In this document: positions 28,674 through 38,025 of the stretch, piece by piece | Numbering within the stretch: position 1 is the stretch's first letter | Layout of the letters: each line of letters begins with the position of its first letter | Source of the DNA: Gallionella sp. | GTDB lineage: Bacteria > Pseudomonadota > Gammaproteobacteria > Burkholderiales > Gallionellaceae | Direction of reading: 5' to 3' | Assembly: GCA_028687575.1 (NCBI GenBank) | Contig: JAQTZW010000020.1 | Span: forward strand, 1-46,149 | DNA length: 46,149 nt | Program-made: the position numbers and the translations under genes | The notes under the pieces: model-generated | The model's input: the letters and a program-made list of their open reading frames with translations, nothing else | Told to the model about the DNA's origin: nothing | Databases searched by the model: none

Positions 28674-30719
28674 ATGTCTGAACCCGCCGTCCGCGCCGAG
28701 CTGCAAATCACCCTCAAGGATGGCGCGAGCGCCGGATTGAAGGCGGTCGAGCAGGCTGCCGTCAATTCGGCCAATAAGACCGCGTCCGCATCAGTCAGCG
28801 CGGCGAACAAGTCGGTGGCCGCTGCTGCAAAAGCCGCGTCTCAATCTGTCGCTGCCGTGCAGGCGCAGCACGATTCCCACATCAAGGATTATCAAGCGAT
28901 TGCCGCCGCCCGCGAAACACTGGGTGTTCGTCCAGAAAAAACAATTCAGCGAGAAATAAAGCAAACACAGGAGGCCTATAGGCTGCTTGCCAGAAGTGGT
29001 ACGGCTAGCTCGCGTGAGCTGGTAAGGGCATATGACACGAGCATTTCCAAGGTCAAGGAACTGCGAAACGAAATGGGCGAGCTGACCAAGGCGCAGCGGT
29101 TGGTACAGGCTGCGCAGATCGGGGCCGCTGTCACGGCGGGGGCGGTTGTAGCGAAATCGGTGATCGCCAATCCGGTCAGGTCTTACGCCGACCTGGAGGC
29201 GGCGCAGGCTGATTTGAAGATCGCGCTGATGACACAGGGCGGAAAAGTCTCTGCATCATATGAAGAGATCATGCGGCAATCAACGCAGCTGGGTAATAAA
29301 TTGCCCGGCGCAACTAAAGACTTTGTTGCAGCAGCCTCCGCGTTAAAAGAACAAGGGATGACGGAGAGTGCGATTACCGGGGGCGGGTTGACTGCATCGG
29401 CTTACTTCGGCGTGCTGGCCAATATGGATCAATACCAGTCTGCCACCACGATCGCCAAGATGCGCGAAGCCTACGGGCTGGGGGATAAAGACTTGCCAGC
29501 AATGGCCAACCTGATGCAGAAGTCCCGATATGCTTATGGAATCTTCCCGGGCGATTTTCAGGCGGTGGCTCAATACGCTGCGCCAACCTATAACACGCTC
29601 GGATTAACTGGTGTAAAGAATGCAGGTGAATTGCTTGCTGTTCAAGGTATGGCGGCGGGTGTTGGTTTGGAAAATACCTCGTTCGGTACCAACTTTGCCA
29701 TGATGTTGCAACGAACTGCGACGTTAGATTCGCATGTAGGCGGTAAAGGAAAAGAGGCTGAGGAGGTTCGCCAGATTCTTGGAGAGTTTGGTATCCAGAT
29801 GAATTTCTTTACCAAGCAGGGCAAGTTTGCTGGTATTGAAAATATGTTTGCACAACTTGAAAAGTTGAAGCCGTTAAGTGAGCAGGACCGTATCCGCGTG
29901 CTGACCAAGATGTTCGGTACCGAAGCCGCGCGCCCGGCGTCCATCATGGCACAAAAAGGCGTAGCGGGATTTCAAGAGTCGTTGGCGAAGCAAACACAGC
30001 AGGCTGATATGGAAGAACGTATCCGTATGAAAACCAGTACGCTCAGTTCTTCTGAAGAGGCGCTGTCCGGCACTTGGGAAAACACCAAGGCGAGTGCGGC
30101 AAGTGGTTTTGGCGCTGCGACAAAGGTCTTTGCGGATGCCGTGAATGATCTGCTCAGCATTATTCAGCCTGGTATTGATAAGCATCCCGGAATTGGCACT
30201 GGCATTATTACCGCCACGGCGCTTGGTGCGGGAGCCGTGACTACGGCCAGCTCTCTGATGGCGTTGCAAGCCGTTATGGGTACACAGACCGGGATGCGGA
30301 TGATCTCAGCTTTGCCGGGTATAACCGCCGCAGCCAATATCGCCAGCAAACTCCCGGTTGTGCCAAAAGGTGCGGGGATGTTCGGCTTGGCGGCCAGCGT
30401 GGGGGGGGCAGTTTTATCATCCGTAGCTGGTGAGGAGTCTACGGCCGCACGATATGGTGGAGCGGCGTTAAGCGGTGCTGGTTTGGGCGCGACGGTCGGC
30501 AGTTTGATCCCTGTCGTTGGCACGGCTGTTGGGGCTGCTGTAGGCGGTATCGGTGGCATGTTGTACGAATACCTCTCCAAGGCAGATAAACCGGCAACCA
30601 TGAAAGCAGACCTTACGGTTGGTCTTGCGCCCGGCCTTGTGCTACAGCACCAGTCTGTACAATCTGCAGGCTCAGTTAAAGCCTGGGTGAACACCGGCAA
30701 TCTGTGGGGTATTCCATGA
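28674..30719 (+). CDS. Tail tape measure protein
   Basis: 681 aa. N-terminal helical coiled-coil with many Ala/Ser (ANKTASASVSAANKSVAAAAKAASQSVAAV), the TMP core segment QAAQIGAAVTAGAVVAKSVIANP with SYADLEAAQADLKIALMTQGGKVS, TQLGNKLPGATKDFVAAASALKEQGM, and C-terminal hydrophobic Gly/Ala runs. At about 0.15 nm per residue a tail near 100 nm is expected. Its length relative to Mu's tape measure is similar. Confidence 0.93.
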   Translation: MSEPAVRAELQITLKDGASAGLKAVEQAAVNSANKTASASVSAANKSVAAAAKAASQSVAAVQAQHDSHIKDYQAIAAARETLGVRPEKTIQREIKQTQEAYRLLARSGTASSRELVRAYDTSISKVKELRNEMGELTKAQRLVQAAQIGAAVTAGAVVAKSVIANPVRSYADLEAAQADLKIALMTQGGKVSASYEEIMRQSTQLGNKLPGATKDFVAAASALKEQGMTESAITGGGLTASAYFGVLANMDQYQSATTIAKMREAYGLGDKDLPAMANLMQKSRYAYGIFPGDFQAVAQYAAPTYNTLGLTGVKNAGELLAVQGMAAGVGLENTSFGTNFAMMLQRTATLDSHVGGKGKEAEEVRQILGEFGIQMNFFTKQGKFAGIENMFAQLEKLKPLSEQDRIRVLTKMFGTEAARPASIMAQKGVAGFQESLAKQTQQADMEERIRMKTSTLSSSEEALSGTWENTKASAASGFGAATKVFADAVNDLLSIIQPGIDKHPGIGTGIITATALGAGAVTTASSLMALQAVMGTQTGMRMISALPGITAAANIASKLPVVPKGAGMFGLAASVGGAVLSSVAGEESTAARYGGAALSGAGLGATVGSLIPVVGTAVGAAVGGIGGMLYEYLSKADKPATMKADLTVGLAPGLVLQHQSVQSAGSVKAWVNTGNLWGIP

Positions 30720-31888
30720 TCCCGATTGCCGATCAGCCCGGCTGGGCGCTGCGCATGGTCACTGCCTCGTTCAGGGGCAATCAGTTCCTCACCGAGAGCC
30801 ACGACATGAAGGGCGGGCGGCGGTTAGTGGCGCACGAGTTTCCCGGTGGTGAGCAATCGGTGGTGAAAGACCTGGGCGGCAAGGCCGGCGAATTCCGGCT
30901 AGCGGCTTATTTCATCGGGCCTGACTACGATCTGTTCCGTGATGCCTTCCTGCTGGCGCTCAATACGCCGGGGGCAGACTGGCTCGATCATCCGTGGCGC
31001 GGGAAGCTATGGGTGCGCGCGCGCGACTGGTCGGTACACGAGAGCAACGACCAGGGCGGCTATTGCACCATCAGCGTGGATTTCGTACCGGGCGGTACCG
31101 ATACGGCACTTCCTTCCGCTGATCTTGTGGATATCGCAGTCGGCAGCATCAAGCATTGGCAGGCGGTGGTTGAGGAGGATTTTAAGCCGCAGCCTATGTC
31201 TGCCTTGAGCATGACCAGCATGATCGCGATGGTCTCCGCACAACTTGACCAGGTGCGCAATCTGCTGGCGCTGGCGACCTTGCCGCTTACCTGGATGAAT
31301 CAGGTGCGCGGGGTGATGGATGGAATCAAGGGTGATGCGGCTGCCCTGTTGGCCCTGCCGGCGACCTATGCCGCCGCGCTGCGCGGTCTGTCCGATACGC
31401 TGGGCGCGGGCGATGGCTCTGTGCTGGCCGATACTGCCCGGCCACAGGTAGTGGCCAGCCTGGTGGCGGCGGCTGTGTTGCCTGCCATGCCGCCTGCCGG
31501 CGCAGGCGACTCGCCCGCGTTGCGCATCAATCTGCAACAGGATGCCGCGCTGCGCGGACGGTTGCTGCTGGCCAGTGCAGCGCAACTGGCGCTGACCGAC
31601 TATCGGGTGGCGGCTGATCGTAATGCCGCGCTGGCCAGTGTGGTCGGCGCGATAGATGCGATGCTGCCAGCTATGCCCGACGCGGTATTCCAGGCGGCGC
31701 TGGATCTGCGCGCCGCACTGATCGCTGCGCTGCGCGCTCAGCAGCTTGCCCCGGCAGTGGTGCGCGACATCGTACAGCCACTGCCGGCCACGGTGCTGGC
31801 GCACCGCATGGAGGTCGCCGAGGATGTGTTTATGGCGGCCAACAAGGTGCGACATCCGCTGTTTGTGAGGGGGCGTGTCTATGGTTGA
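30716..31888 (+). CDS. DNA circularisation N / tail protein (Mu N-like)
   Basis: 390 aa from ATG 30716, overlapping the tape-measure stop. N-terminus (RMVTASFRGNQFLTESHDMKGGRRLVAHEFPGGEQSVVKDLGGKAGEFRLAAYFIG) is the DNA_circ_N domain. In Mu, N is a baseplate/tail component delivered with the DNA and thought to help circularise it. Confidence 0.92.
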   Translation: MIPIADQPGWALRMVTASFRGNQFLTESHDMKGGRRLVAHEFPGGEQSVVKDLGGKAGEFRLAAYFIGPDYDLFRDAFLLALNTPGADWLDHPWRGKLWVRARDWSVHESNDQGGYCTISVDFVPGGTDTALPSADLVDIAVGSIKHWQAVVEEDFKPQPMSALSMTSMIAMVSAQLDQVRNLLALATLPLTWMNQVRGVMDGIKGDAAALLALPATYAAALRGLSDTLGAGDGSVLADTARPQVVASLVAAAVLPAMPPAGAGDSPALRINLQQDAALRGRLLLASAAQLALTDYRVAADRNAALASVVGAIDAMLPAMPDAVFQAALDLRAALIAALRAQQLAPAVVRDIVQPLPATVLAHRMEVAEDVFMAANKVRHPLFVRGRVYG

Positions 31889-32891
31889 GATTAAATTCGA
31901 CGGCCAGCGATTCGGCTTCTGGCAAAGCGTCAGCATCCGAGAGTCGGTGGACGATCTGTGCGCCTCAGTCAGCCTCGGTATCACGTTGCCGTCTGAGACG
32001 CCGGGCGTGCCGCTCGGCCTGACGGCCAATACGCTGATCCAGGTGCTGGTAGATGGCGTGCTGGCCACCACGATCCGCCCCGGCAAGATACGCCGGGCGG
32101 TGGATGCTGCCGCCCATACTATCCAGATCGAGGCGCGCTCGCTGGCGCGCGAGCTGGTGGATTGCCAGTATTCCCAAACGCTGTCCGGACTGAAATTGGG
32201 CGAGGTGGTAAAGCGCATTTGTGAGACGTTCAAAGTGCCTGTGAAGATCGCCGCCGACACGGCTGTCGTCCCGGATTTCTCGATGCAATGCGAGACCCCG
32301 TCCAACGCGCTGGTCAATGCGGCGCGGGTGGCGAATCTGCTGCTCTACCCCACGCCGGGAGGTGGGCTGATCCTGGCGGCGCCGACCGATGCCGCTGCCG
32401 TGGCCACGTTGATCTATGGCGAACACATCACCCACTACGAGCTGACAGACGATTATGACCTGCGCTTCTCGGATTACGTGGTGAAGAGCTTTGATTATGA
32501 GGGCGGCAATGCCCTCAAGGGCGCGGTGAAAGATGACGGTATCGGCTTTTTCAGGCCGATGCACATCGTGGCAGACCGTCATGGCCATGCGACCGGCAGT
32601 TGCCAGCGGCGCGCCGAGCTGGAGCGCAACCGACGGCTGGCAAGGGCGCATTCGATCAGGTTGACTGTGCCGGGCTGGCAGCATGCTGATGGACTCTGGG
32701 CAATCAATACTCAGGTGCGCGTAGTGATCCCGCCGGAAAACATAGATGGCGTGTTCCTGATCGGCGAACGCTCTTTCAGCCTGGATGATAAGTCCGGCTC
32801 AGTGACGCATCTGACGGTGATGCATCGTAACGCTTTCGCCGGTGAGCAACCGACCAGGAAAACCCGCCGCAGTGCAGGAGCGCGTAAATGA
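31881..32891 (+). CDS. Baseplate hub protein (Mu gp44 / P)
   Basis: 336 aa from ATG 31881; an in-frame GTG at 31875 lacks a ribosome site. Features: FGFWQSVSIRESVDDLCASVSLGI, SLARELVDCQYSQTLSGLKLGEVVKRICETFKVPV, DYDLRFSDYVVKSFDYEGG and WAINTQVRVVIPPENIDGVFLIGERSFSLDDKSG. It forms the trimeric hub like T4 gp27. Confidence 0.93.
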   Translation: MVEIKFDGQRFGFWQSVSIRESVDDLCASVSLGITLPSETPGVPLGLTANTLIQVLVDGVLATTIRPGKIRRAVDAAAHTIQIEARSLARELVDCQYSQTLSGLKLGEVVKRICETFKVPVKIAADTAVVPDFSMQCETPSNALVNAARVANLLLYPTPGGGLILAAPTDAAAVATLIYGEHITHYELTDDYDLRFSDYVVKSFDYEGGNALKGAVKDDGIGFFRPMHIVADRHGHATGSCQRRAELERNRRLARAHSIRLTVPGWQHADGLWAINTQVRVVIPPENIDGVFLIGERSFSLDDKSGSVTHLTVMHRNAFAGEQPTRKTRRSAGARK

Positions 32892-33403
32892 TGCGCCAGG
32901 TGTGGAACCGCTTGCAGCTGCTCTGCGCTCAGGGCGTGGGCACGCTGATCGGCGCGGACAAGGTCCAGGTGAAGGTATTGGACGGAGAAACGCTGAATAA
33001 TATTGATCGCGTCGAGCCGTATGGTTTTAGCTATCGCCCGAAGCCGGGCTGTCGCGCGCATTTGTTCTTCCCGGCAGGAGATCGTTCCTATGGCGTTGCG
33101 CTGGTTGTCGGCGATAAGCGTTACCAGATGGATCTGAAAGAAGGTGAGGTTGCACTGCACGACGACGAAGGCAATCACGTCCACCTCAAGCGCGGCGGGG
33201 TTGTCGAAGTGAAAGCCGCCACACGAGTGATCGCGCAAACGCCGCTGTTTGAGACCAGCGGTGATGCCAAAGTCGGCGGCCATCTGACTGTACTGTCGGG
33301 TATCTCGATCATCGGCACGGCCACTGCCAACGGCAAGGACATCAGCGACAGCCATACCCATACCACTACTACTACAGGCGCGCCGACTTCGGCGGTGAAT
33401 TGA
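32888..33403 (+). CDS. Baseplate spike protein (Mu gp45 / baseplate V)
   Basis: 171 aa, overlapping the hub stop. OB-like N-domain (LIGADKVQVKVLDGETLNNIDRVEPYGFSYRP) followed by a beta-helical spike and the C-terminal DSHTHTTTTTGAPTSA, whose His pair binds iron at the tip in Mu gp45. It pierces the outer membrane. Confidence 0.93.
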   Translation: MMRQVWNRLQLLCAQGVGTLIGADKVQVKVLDGETLNNIDRVEPYGFSYRPKPGCRAHLFFPAGDRSYGVALVVGDKRYQMDLKEGEVALHDDEGNHVHLKRGGVVEVKAATRVIAQTPLFETSGDAKVGGHLTVLSGISIIGTATANGKDISDSHTHTTTTTGAPTSAVN

Positions 33404-33404
33404 T

Positions 33405-33803
33405 ATGTTGAAACTGGTACAAATGGATAATGGCGTATTCGACCTGGCATTCGATGACCCAGCCTTGAACGATGACGCTGCTGCCGTGGAAACACTGGTT
33501 TATGCGGTGTTGTTTTCAGATGCTGAAGCGCCGGTGGCTCGGGTGGCTGATCGCTATGATCGGCGCGGCTGGTGGGCGGCCCCGCAGGCCGGCAGCGGAT
33601 TGTGGCATGTGCGACGTCAGCCGCTGGGTAGCGCCGCACGGCGCGAGACCTTGACCATCATCCGCGATGCACTGACTCGGCATGGCTTGAGTCAAGTGCA
33701 AATCACCGAGACAAGCCCGGTGGCGGGAAGTGTTTCCAGCGTTTTGTTGAACATCACGGGATTGCACAATGGCCGTCAATTCGTTGTGAGCGTGCCATTG
33801 TGA
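33405..33803 (+). CDS. Baseplate protein (Mu gp46, T4 gp25-like)
   Basis: 132 aa. DDAAAVETLVYAVLFSDAEAP and DRRGWWAAPQAGSGLWHVRRQ are the GP46 family hallmarks. It connects hub and wedge and starts sheath polymerisation. Confidence 0.92.
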   Translation: MLKLVQMDNGVFDLAFDDPALNDDAAAVETLVYAVLFSDAEAPVARVADRYDRRGWWAAPQAGSGLWHVRRQPLGSAARRETLTIIRDALTRHGLSQVQITETSPVAGSVSSVLLNITGLHNGRQFVVSVPL

Positions 33804-34846
33804 TCCCGTACAGCCGTCCATCCTATACAGAACTACTGACTCGCATCGAGGCCGATCTTGCCGCGATGCCTGCGGTGTTGCGCGCGCCGCTCTCGGCAGC
33901 CTGGGCGAACGCATGCAATGGCCTGCATGGTCACCTGGACTGGCTGGATGCGCAATGTTCCCCACTGACCTGCGAACTCGAGCGCCTGAGCGACTGGGGG
34001 GTGCTGTACCGTGTCGAAAGGCTGCTGGCGACTGCGTCTACCGGAACCCTGCTGGCGACGGGCAATGTCGCGGCAAAACTGCTGTCAGGGGCGTTGCTGC
34101 GCGGCCCGAACGGGCTGGATTATATGGTCGTGGCCGCAGTCACCCTGGGCGCTGGCAATACGCCGGTTGCCGTGCGTTGTGCCAATGCTGGTGCGGATGG
34201 AAATTTGATTGCCGGCCAGGTTTTGACGCTGGTAGACCCGGTGGCGGGCGTGAATAATTCATTGACCGTGGATGTCGCCGGATTGACTGGCGGCGCAAGT
34301 GATGAGCCGGTCGAGGCTTGGCGGTTGCGCGTCACCGAGGAATGGCAGGCCGTGGTAGCGGGTGGCGCACGTTCCGGCAAGCCGGACGATTACAGGTTCT
34401 GGGCGCGCAGCGCCCATCCGTCTGTAACCGGTGCCATCGTGCAGCCTCAAGCGCTCGGTATGGGGACGGTTGTGGTGCGCCCGATCTGCAATGGGCTGAC
34501 TGACCGGCTGCCCACTCAAGCCGTGCTCGATGCGGTATCGGCCTATTACGCCGCTATCGCGCCCGCCACGGCGGACTGGCGGGTCACGGCTCCGGTAGTG
34601 CGCCCGATCACGCTATCTATCCATCTGCAACCCGCAGTTGATACGGCGCTCAATCGGGCGGCGATTTTTACGGCACTCAATGCGCTGGTGGCAAGTAAAG
34701 GCGGTAGCGATGTGTTGCAACTGATGTGGGCGGAGGTTGATACCACCATCGCTGTGATCACACTGCAGTACATCGCCAACGAGGCGGCCAGTATCGTATG
34801 GCTTGCACACGAAGTGCCTGTGCTGCAACCCATCAACTGGATCTAG
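33800..34846 (+). CDS. Baseplate J-like protein (Mu gp47)
   Basis: 348 aa, ATGA... overlap with gp46. RPSYTELLTRIEADLAAMP...RAPLSAAWANACNGLHGHLDWL at the N-terminus and EAWRLRVTEEWQAVVAGGARSGKPDDYRFWA...VTGAIVQPQALGMGTVVV in the core are typical of baseplate J/gp47 wedge proteins. Confidence 0.94.
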   Translation: MIPYSRPSYTELLTRIEADLAAMPAVLRAPLSAAWANACNGLHGHLDWLDAQCSPLTCELERLSDWGVLYRVERLLATASTGTLLATGNVAAKLLSGALLRGPNGLDYMVVAAVTLGAGNTPVAVRCANAGADGNLIAGQVLTLVDPVAGVNNSLTVDVAGLTGGASDEPVEAWRLRVTEEWQAVVAGGARSGKPDDYRFWARSAHPSVTGAIVQPQALGMGTVVVRPICNGLTDRLPTQAVLDAVSAYYAAIAPATADWRVTAPVVRPITLSIHLQPAVDTALNRAAIFTALNALVASKGGSDVLQLMWAEVDTTIAVITLQYIANEAASIVWLAHEVPVLQPINWI

Positions 34847-34848
34847 CC

Positions 34849-35421
34849 ATGCAGCTCACCATCCATACCCCTAATGACTATGCCGAGGCGCAACGCGCCT
34901 TGCTACCACCCGGTGCCGCATTCGACTGGCCGCAGGGCGGTTTCGGCGACAGTTTGTTGCAAGGCATGGCGGGAGAGTTGGCGCGCGTAGGCAGCGATGC
35001 ACAGGCGGTACTGGATAAAGCAATCGAGACGCATCGGCCAAAATACACCAGCTGGCACATCAGCGAATATCGCCGCATCGCCCGTGAGGCGATTGCCGGG
35101 GTTGCCGAGACGATGCCGCGCCGCACCTTTGCGGCGGGCAGCAAGGTTGGCCACCGGCTTTGGAGCAAGGCGGCGCCAGGACTGGTTTTCCCGGTCGAAT
35201 TACTGCGGGTAGATCATCTGTTACAGCCGTTCAGGGTGGGTAGCCATGCCGGAGATGCTTTATGGCAAGGCCCCAAGCGCTACATGCTGCGCGTGCGATA
35301 TTACCGTTCGGTGGTTGATCCCAAGCCGGTATGGGATGCACTGATGGCATTCAAGCAGGCGCACGTTTTTTTATGGTTTGAAGATATAACCGGAGTTGGA
35401 GGGCTGTATGGACAGAATTAA
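34849..35421 (+). CDS. Baseplate/tail protein (Mu gp48, DUF2313)
   Basis: 190 aa from ATG 34849, 2 bp after the gp47 stop. QRALLPPGAAFDWPQGGFGDSLLQGMAGELARV and AFKQAHVFLWFEDITGV are the YmfQ/DUF2313 signatures. It joins the baseplate to fibres. Confidence 0.9.
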   Translation: MQLTIHTPNDYAEAQRALLPPGAAFDWPQGGFGDSLLQGMAGELARVGSDAQAVLDKAIETHRPKYTSWHISEYRRIAREAIAGVAETMPRRTFAAGSKVGHRLWSKAAPGLVFPVELLRVDHLLQPFRVGSHAGDALWQGPKRYMLRVRYYRSVVDPKPVWDALMAFKQAHVFLWFEDITGVGGLYGQN

Positions 35422-36034
35422 CGGAGCAGGTCATGTGAACAGGATGTTCGTGACCGAGGATATCGCCACGAACCGCCCGCCGACTGAGGTGACGGCGGAA
35501 TGGCTGAACACGATCCAGGAAGAGATCGCGCATGTGATCGAGGCGGGCGGCGTGACGCTTGATCCGGCTGACAATACCCAGCTCTATACCCGTATCGCGG
35601 CGATGATTACTGCTGCGATGCCGCCCGCTGCCGTTGGGCGCAAGCCGGGTGAGATATTCGTCCATGCCGGCACGACCGCCCCTGCTGGCGCGTTGGTCTG
35701 CCCGGTCGCTCAAACCAACGTGTCCAGGACGACCTACGCCGCTCTTTTCAACGCCATCGGCACGACATGGGGAGCTGGCGACGGCGCTACGACATTCGGG
35801 TTGCCTTGGCTACCGCCCGGTTATGCCATATTGCAGGCCAGCGGCAATGTCGGCGCGCAGACAATAGGTCAGGTAATAGCACATACCCATACTGTGCCGT
35901 TTCAGATGAATAGTTTGAACGGCGGCGGCAGTGGCTCGGTTACCTCTGGTGGCTTGACCACGACTTCGACCACCGGCGGTTCTGCCAACCTGGCTGCAGG
36001 TGTGCACTTTTTGATATGTGTCCAATATCAATAA
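35408..36034 (+). CDS. Short tail fibre with collar domain
   Basis: 208 aa from ATG 35408 (GGAGGG upstream), overlapping gp48 by 14 nt. N-terminus (FVTEDIATNRPPTEVTAEWLNTIQEEIAHVIEAGG) is the attachment part; the middle is a phage collar domain (GALVCPVAQTNVSRTTYAALFNAIGTTWGAGDGATTFGLPWL). The tip is Gly/Ser/Thr-rich. Short for a Mu fibre, with no visible invertible fibre segment. Confidence 0.88.
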   Translation: MDRINGAGHVNRMFVTEDIATNRPPTEVTAEWLNTIQEEIAHVIEAGGVTLDPADNTQLYTRIAAMITAAMPPAAVGRKPGEIFVHAGTTAPAGALVCPVAQTNVSRTTYAALFNAIGTTWGAGDGATTFGLPWLPPGYAILQASGNVGAQTIGQVIAHTHTVPFQMNSLNGGGSGSVTSGGLTTTSTTGGSANLAAGVHFLICVQYQ

Positions 36035-36052
36035 ATCAATAGGAGTATGAAG

Positions 36053-36505
36053 ATGACCAAGACTGCCTGGCTGTTTGACGAGCGCGGCATTTTGCTGAGC
36101 AAAATAGATGTGCACCCCTCTCCCGAGGAAGAGGGGGAATTTTTAATTCCGGAGCGCGCCACTACCATTGAGCCGCCGGCCCTGTTGGCAGATGAGGCGG
36201 CTGTTTTCATGGGTGGAATCTGGGTTGTTCTGCCTGATCACCGAGGCAAAACGATCTACGCACAAACCACAGGTGATGCGCTTGTGGTTGATGCTGTGGG
36301 CGATATCCCAGCAGGCTATGCATTAGCCAAGCCGGCGGTAGTAGTTGATGCAGAGGCTACGGCGGCGCGCGGTGCGCAAATCAAAGCCGATCTGGCCGCC
36401 CTCGACATCCAGCGGATCAGGCCGCTCGCCGAAGGCGATGTCGCCTACTTGAGCGAGCTCAATGCCCGCGCCGCTGCACTGCGCGCAGATCTTCACGCGC
36501 TATGA
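36053..36505 (+). CDS. Putative tail-fibre assembly/partner protein
   Basis: 150 aa from ATG 36053 (AGGAG 7 bases before; ATG 36047 is too close). Central PALLADEAAVFMGGIWVVLPDHRGKTIY and C-terminal helical region LAALDIQRIRPLAEGDVAYLSELNARAAALRADL resemble the small proteins that follow tail fibres. Family not certain. Confidence 0.65.
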   Translation: MTKTAWLFDERGILLSKIDVHPSPEEEGEFLIPERATTIEPPALLADEAAVFMGGIWVVLPDHRGKTIYAQTTGDALVVDAVGDIPAGYALAKPAVVVDAEATAARGAQIKADLAALDIQRIRPLAEGDVAYLSELNARAAALRADLHAL

Positions 36506-36519
36506 GCTAGACCGCTCGA

Positions 36520-36617
36520 AAAACGGTGCGACCGTTGCAGGTGCAGCAACACCCGCAACGACCACCGCCCGCAGAAGTAACCTGCGTTTGGCCAAGGCAC
36601 CGTGCTGTGCACACAGC
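36520..36617 (+). promoter_or_regulatory. Upstream region of com with two dyads
   Basis: AACGGT-GCG-ACCGTT (36520-36534) and GCTGTG-CA-CACAGC (36604-36617) are perfect inverted repeats in the 141-bp gap before com. The first may end the fibre operon, the second may be an operator 30 bp before the com start. No GGAAA-N2-TTTCC site is present. Confidence 0.4.
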
Positions 36618-36646
36618 GCGTCGAGGCTATCACGCGGAGTAAAAAA

Positions 36647-36832
36647 GTGGAAACGGTTAGATGTGGGAAATGCACCAAAATGTTGGCTAAGGCAGATTTT
36701 ATACGGATTGAGATCAAGTGCCCCCGTTGCGGCACCTTAAACCTGAAGGCCAAGAGCCTCACACCAGAACGCCACGGAGCGTCCACCCAAGAGGAGACGC
36801 ACCATGCAGGACGCACCAGCCCCGATCTTTAA
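36647..36832 (+). CDS. com: Com-like zinc-finger translational regulator
   Basis: 61 aa from GTG 36647 with GGAG seven bases upstream. It carries VRCGKCTKMLAKADFIRIEI followed by KCPRCGTLN: two C-x2-C pairs (Cys 6, 9, 25, 28) of a Com zinc ribbon. In Mu, Com binds the mom mRNA and exposes its ribosome site. Here the next, overlapping gene is a Dam methylase, so the likely target is dam mRNA. Confidence 0.85.
   Translation: METVRCGKCTKMLAKADFIRIEIKCPRCGTLNLKAKSLTPERHGASTQEETHHAGRTSPDL
36779..36800 (+). promoter_or_regulatory. Small hairpin around the dam ribosome-binding site
   Basis: GCGTC (36779-36783) pairs GACGC (36796-36800); GAGGAG of the dam ribosome site is in the loop/stem border. 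A candidate Com-controlled translation site; weak on its own. Confidence 0.4.
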
Positions 36833-37601
36833 CAATGCACACTCGCCAATCATTCCGTGGATCGGCGGCAAGCGGCGACTGGCCAAGACCATCATCCCGC
36901 TGTTCCCGGCGCACACCTGCTATGTCGAACCGTTCTGCGGCGCGGCGGCGCTGTACTTCCTGAAGCACCCGGTGAAGGTAGAGGTTCTCAACGACGTGAA
37001 CGGCGAGCTGGTGAATCTCTATCGGGTGGTGAAGCACCATCTGGAAGAGTTCACCCGCCAGTTCAAATGGGCGCTGACCAGTCGCCAGATCTACAAGTGG
37101 ATGCAGGCCACGCCCGAGGAGACGCTGACGGACATCCAGCGGGCGGCACGCTTCTACTACCTGCAAAAGCTGGGCTTCGGTGGCAAGGTGAGTGGCCAGA
37201 CCTTCGGCACGGCCACCACCAGCGCGCCGCGCCTCAACCTGCTGCGGCTGGAGGAAGACTTGAGCCAAGCGCATCTACGCTTGTCCCAAACCTTCATCGA
37301 GCATCTGGACTGGGCGACCTGCATCATCAAGTACGACCGGGAGCACACCCTGTTCTACTGCGACCCGCCGTACTGGGGCACCGAAGGCTACGGCGTGGGT
37401 TTCGGTCTGGAGCAATACACCCGCATAGCCGAACTGGCCCGGAGCATCAAGGGCAAGATGATCATCAGCGTGAACGACATCCCCGAGATGCGCCAGGCGT
37501 TCGCAGGCCTGACGATGGAGAGCGTCCCGATCACCTACACAGTGGGCGGCGCTGGCCGGAATCGAGCCAAGACAGCTGAGCTGATTATTCGCAACTGGTG
37601 A
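36804..37601 (+). CDS. dam: DNA adenine methyltransferase (Dam-like)
   Basis: 265 aa, starting inside com. Motif I-like PWIGGKRRLAKTI and VEPFCGAAALYF (about 41-52), catalytic DPPY (187-190, FYCDPPYWGTEGYG), and a C-terminal HNDIPEM-like NDIPEMRQAF region. Class-alpha N6-adenine methylase. It probably protects phage DNA from host restriction; the site (GATC or other) cannot be read from sequence. It takes the place of mom in Mu. Confidence 0.93.
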   Translation: MQDAPAPIFNNAHSPIIPWIGGKRRLAKTIIPLFPAHTCYVEPFCGAAALYFLKHPVKVEVLNDVNGELVNLYRVVKHHLEEFTRQFKWALTSRQIYKWMQATPEETLTDIQRAARFYYLQKLGFGGKVSGQTFGTATTSAPRLNLLRLEEDLSQAHLRLSQTFIEHLDWATCIIKYDREHTLFYCDPPYWGTEGYGVGFGLEQYTRIAELARSIKGKMIISVNDIPEMRQAFAGLTMESVPITYTVGGAGRNRAKTAELIIRNW

Positions 37602-37691
37602 GGCGGGTTTCGCATAACTGGAAATCCACCTCGTTTTATTTCGCATCAGGCGTCACCCCGCCGCCATCCAGCGGGGATGAAAGGAGCAACC

Positions 37692-38012
37692 ATGAACGAC
37701 CAACAGGTAGAACAGGAAATTCAGACCAAGGATCTGACCGCGCCGCGCGTGACACCGCAGCGCATCGAGGAGGTGATCGTTGCGGAGGACTACCACGTCT
37801 TTCCCGGAACCACGCTGACCGTGTGCTGCCTCACACTGGCCAACGGCTTCACCGTCACCGGCGAGAGCGCCTGCGCCAGCCCGGAGAACTTCGACGTCGA
37901 ACTGGGTCGCAAGATCGCCCGCGACAACGCCAAGCAGAAGATCTGGGCGCTGGAGGGATACGCACTGCGCGAGCGTCTGGCCACAATCCCGTGTGAGCCA
38001 CAAAGGAGTTGA
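37692..38012 (+). CDS. N4 gp49 / Sf6 gp66-family phage protein
   Basis: 106 aa from ATG 37692 (AAAGGAG upstream; ATG 37677 would overlap it). RVTPQRIEEVIVAEDYHVFPGTTLTVCCLTLANGFTVTGESACASPENFDVELGRKIARDNAKQKIWALEGYALRERL is a textbook fit in pieces: NGFTVTGESACASPENFD and GRKIARDNA. Role unknown though widely conserved among phages. Confidence 0.9.
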   Translation: MNDQQVEQEIQTKDLTAPRVTPQRIEEVIVAEDYHVFPGTTLTVCCLTLANGFTVTGESACASPENFDVELGRKIARDNAKQKIWALEGYALRERLATIPCEPQRS

Positions 38013-38025
38013 TGTTCGCGGTCAA

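Noticed and set aside
35408..36505. Invertible tail-fibre segment (Mu G-loop type)
   Set aside because: No invertase gene, no inverted recombination sites and only one fibre gene set are visible.
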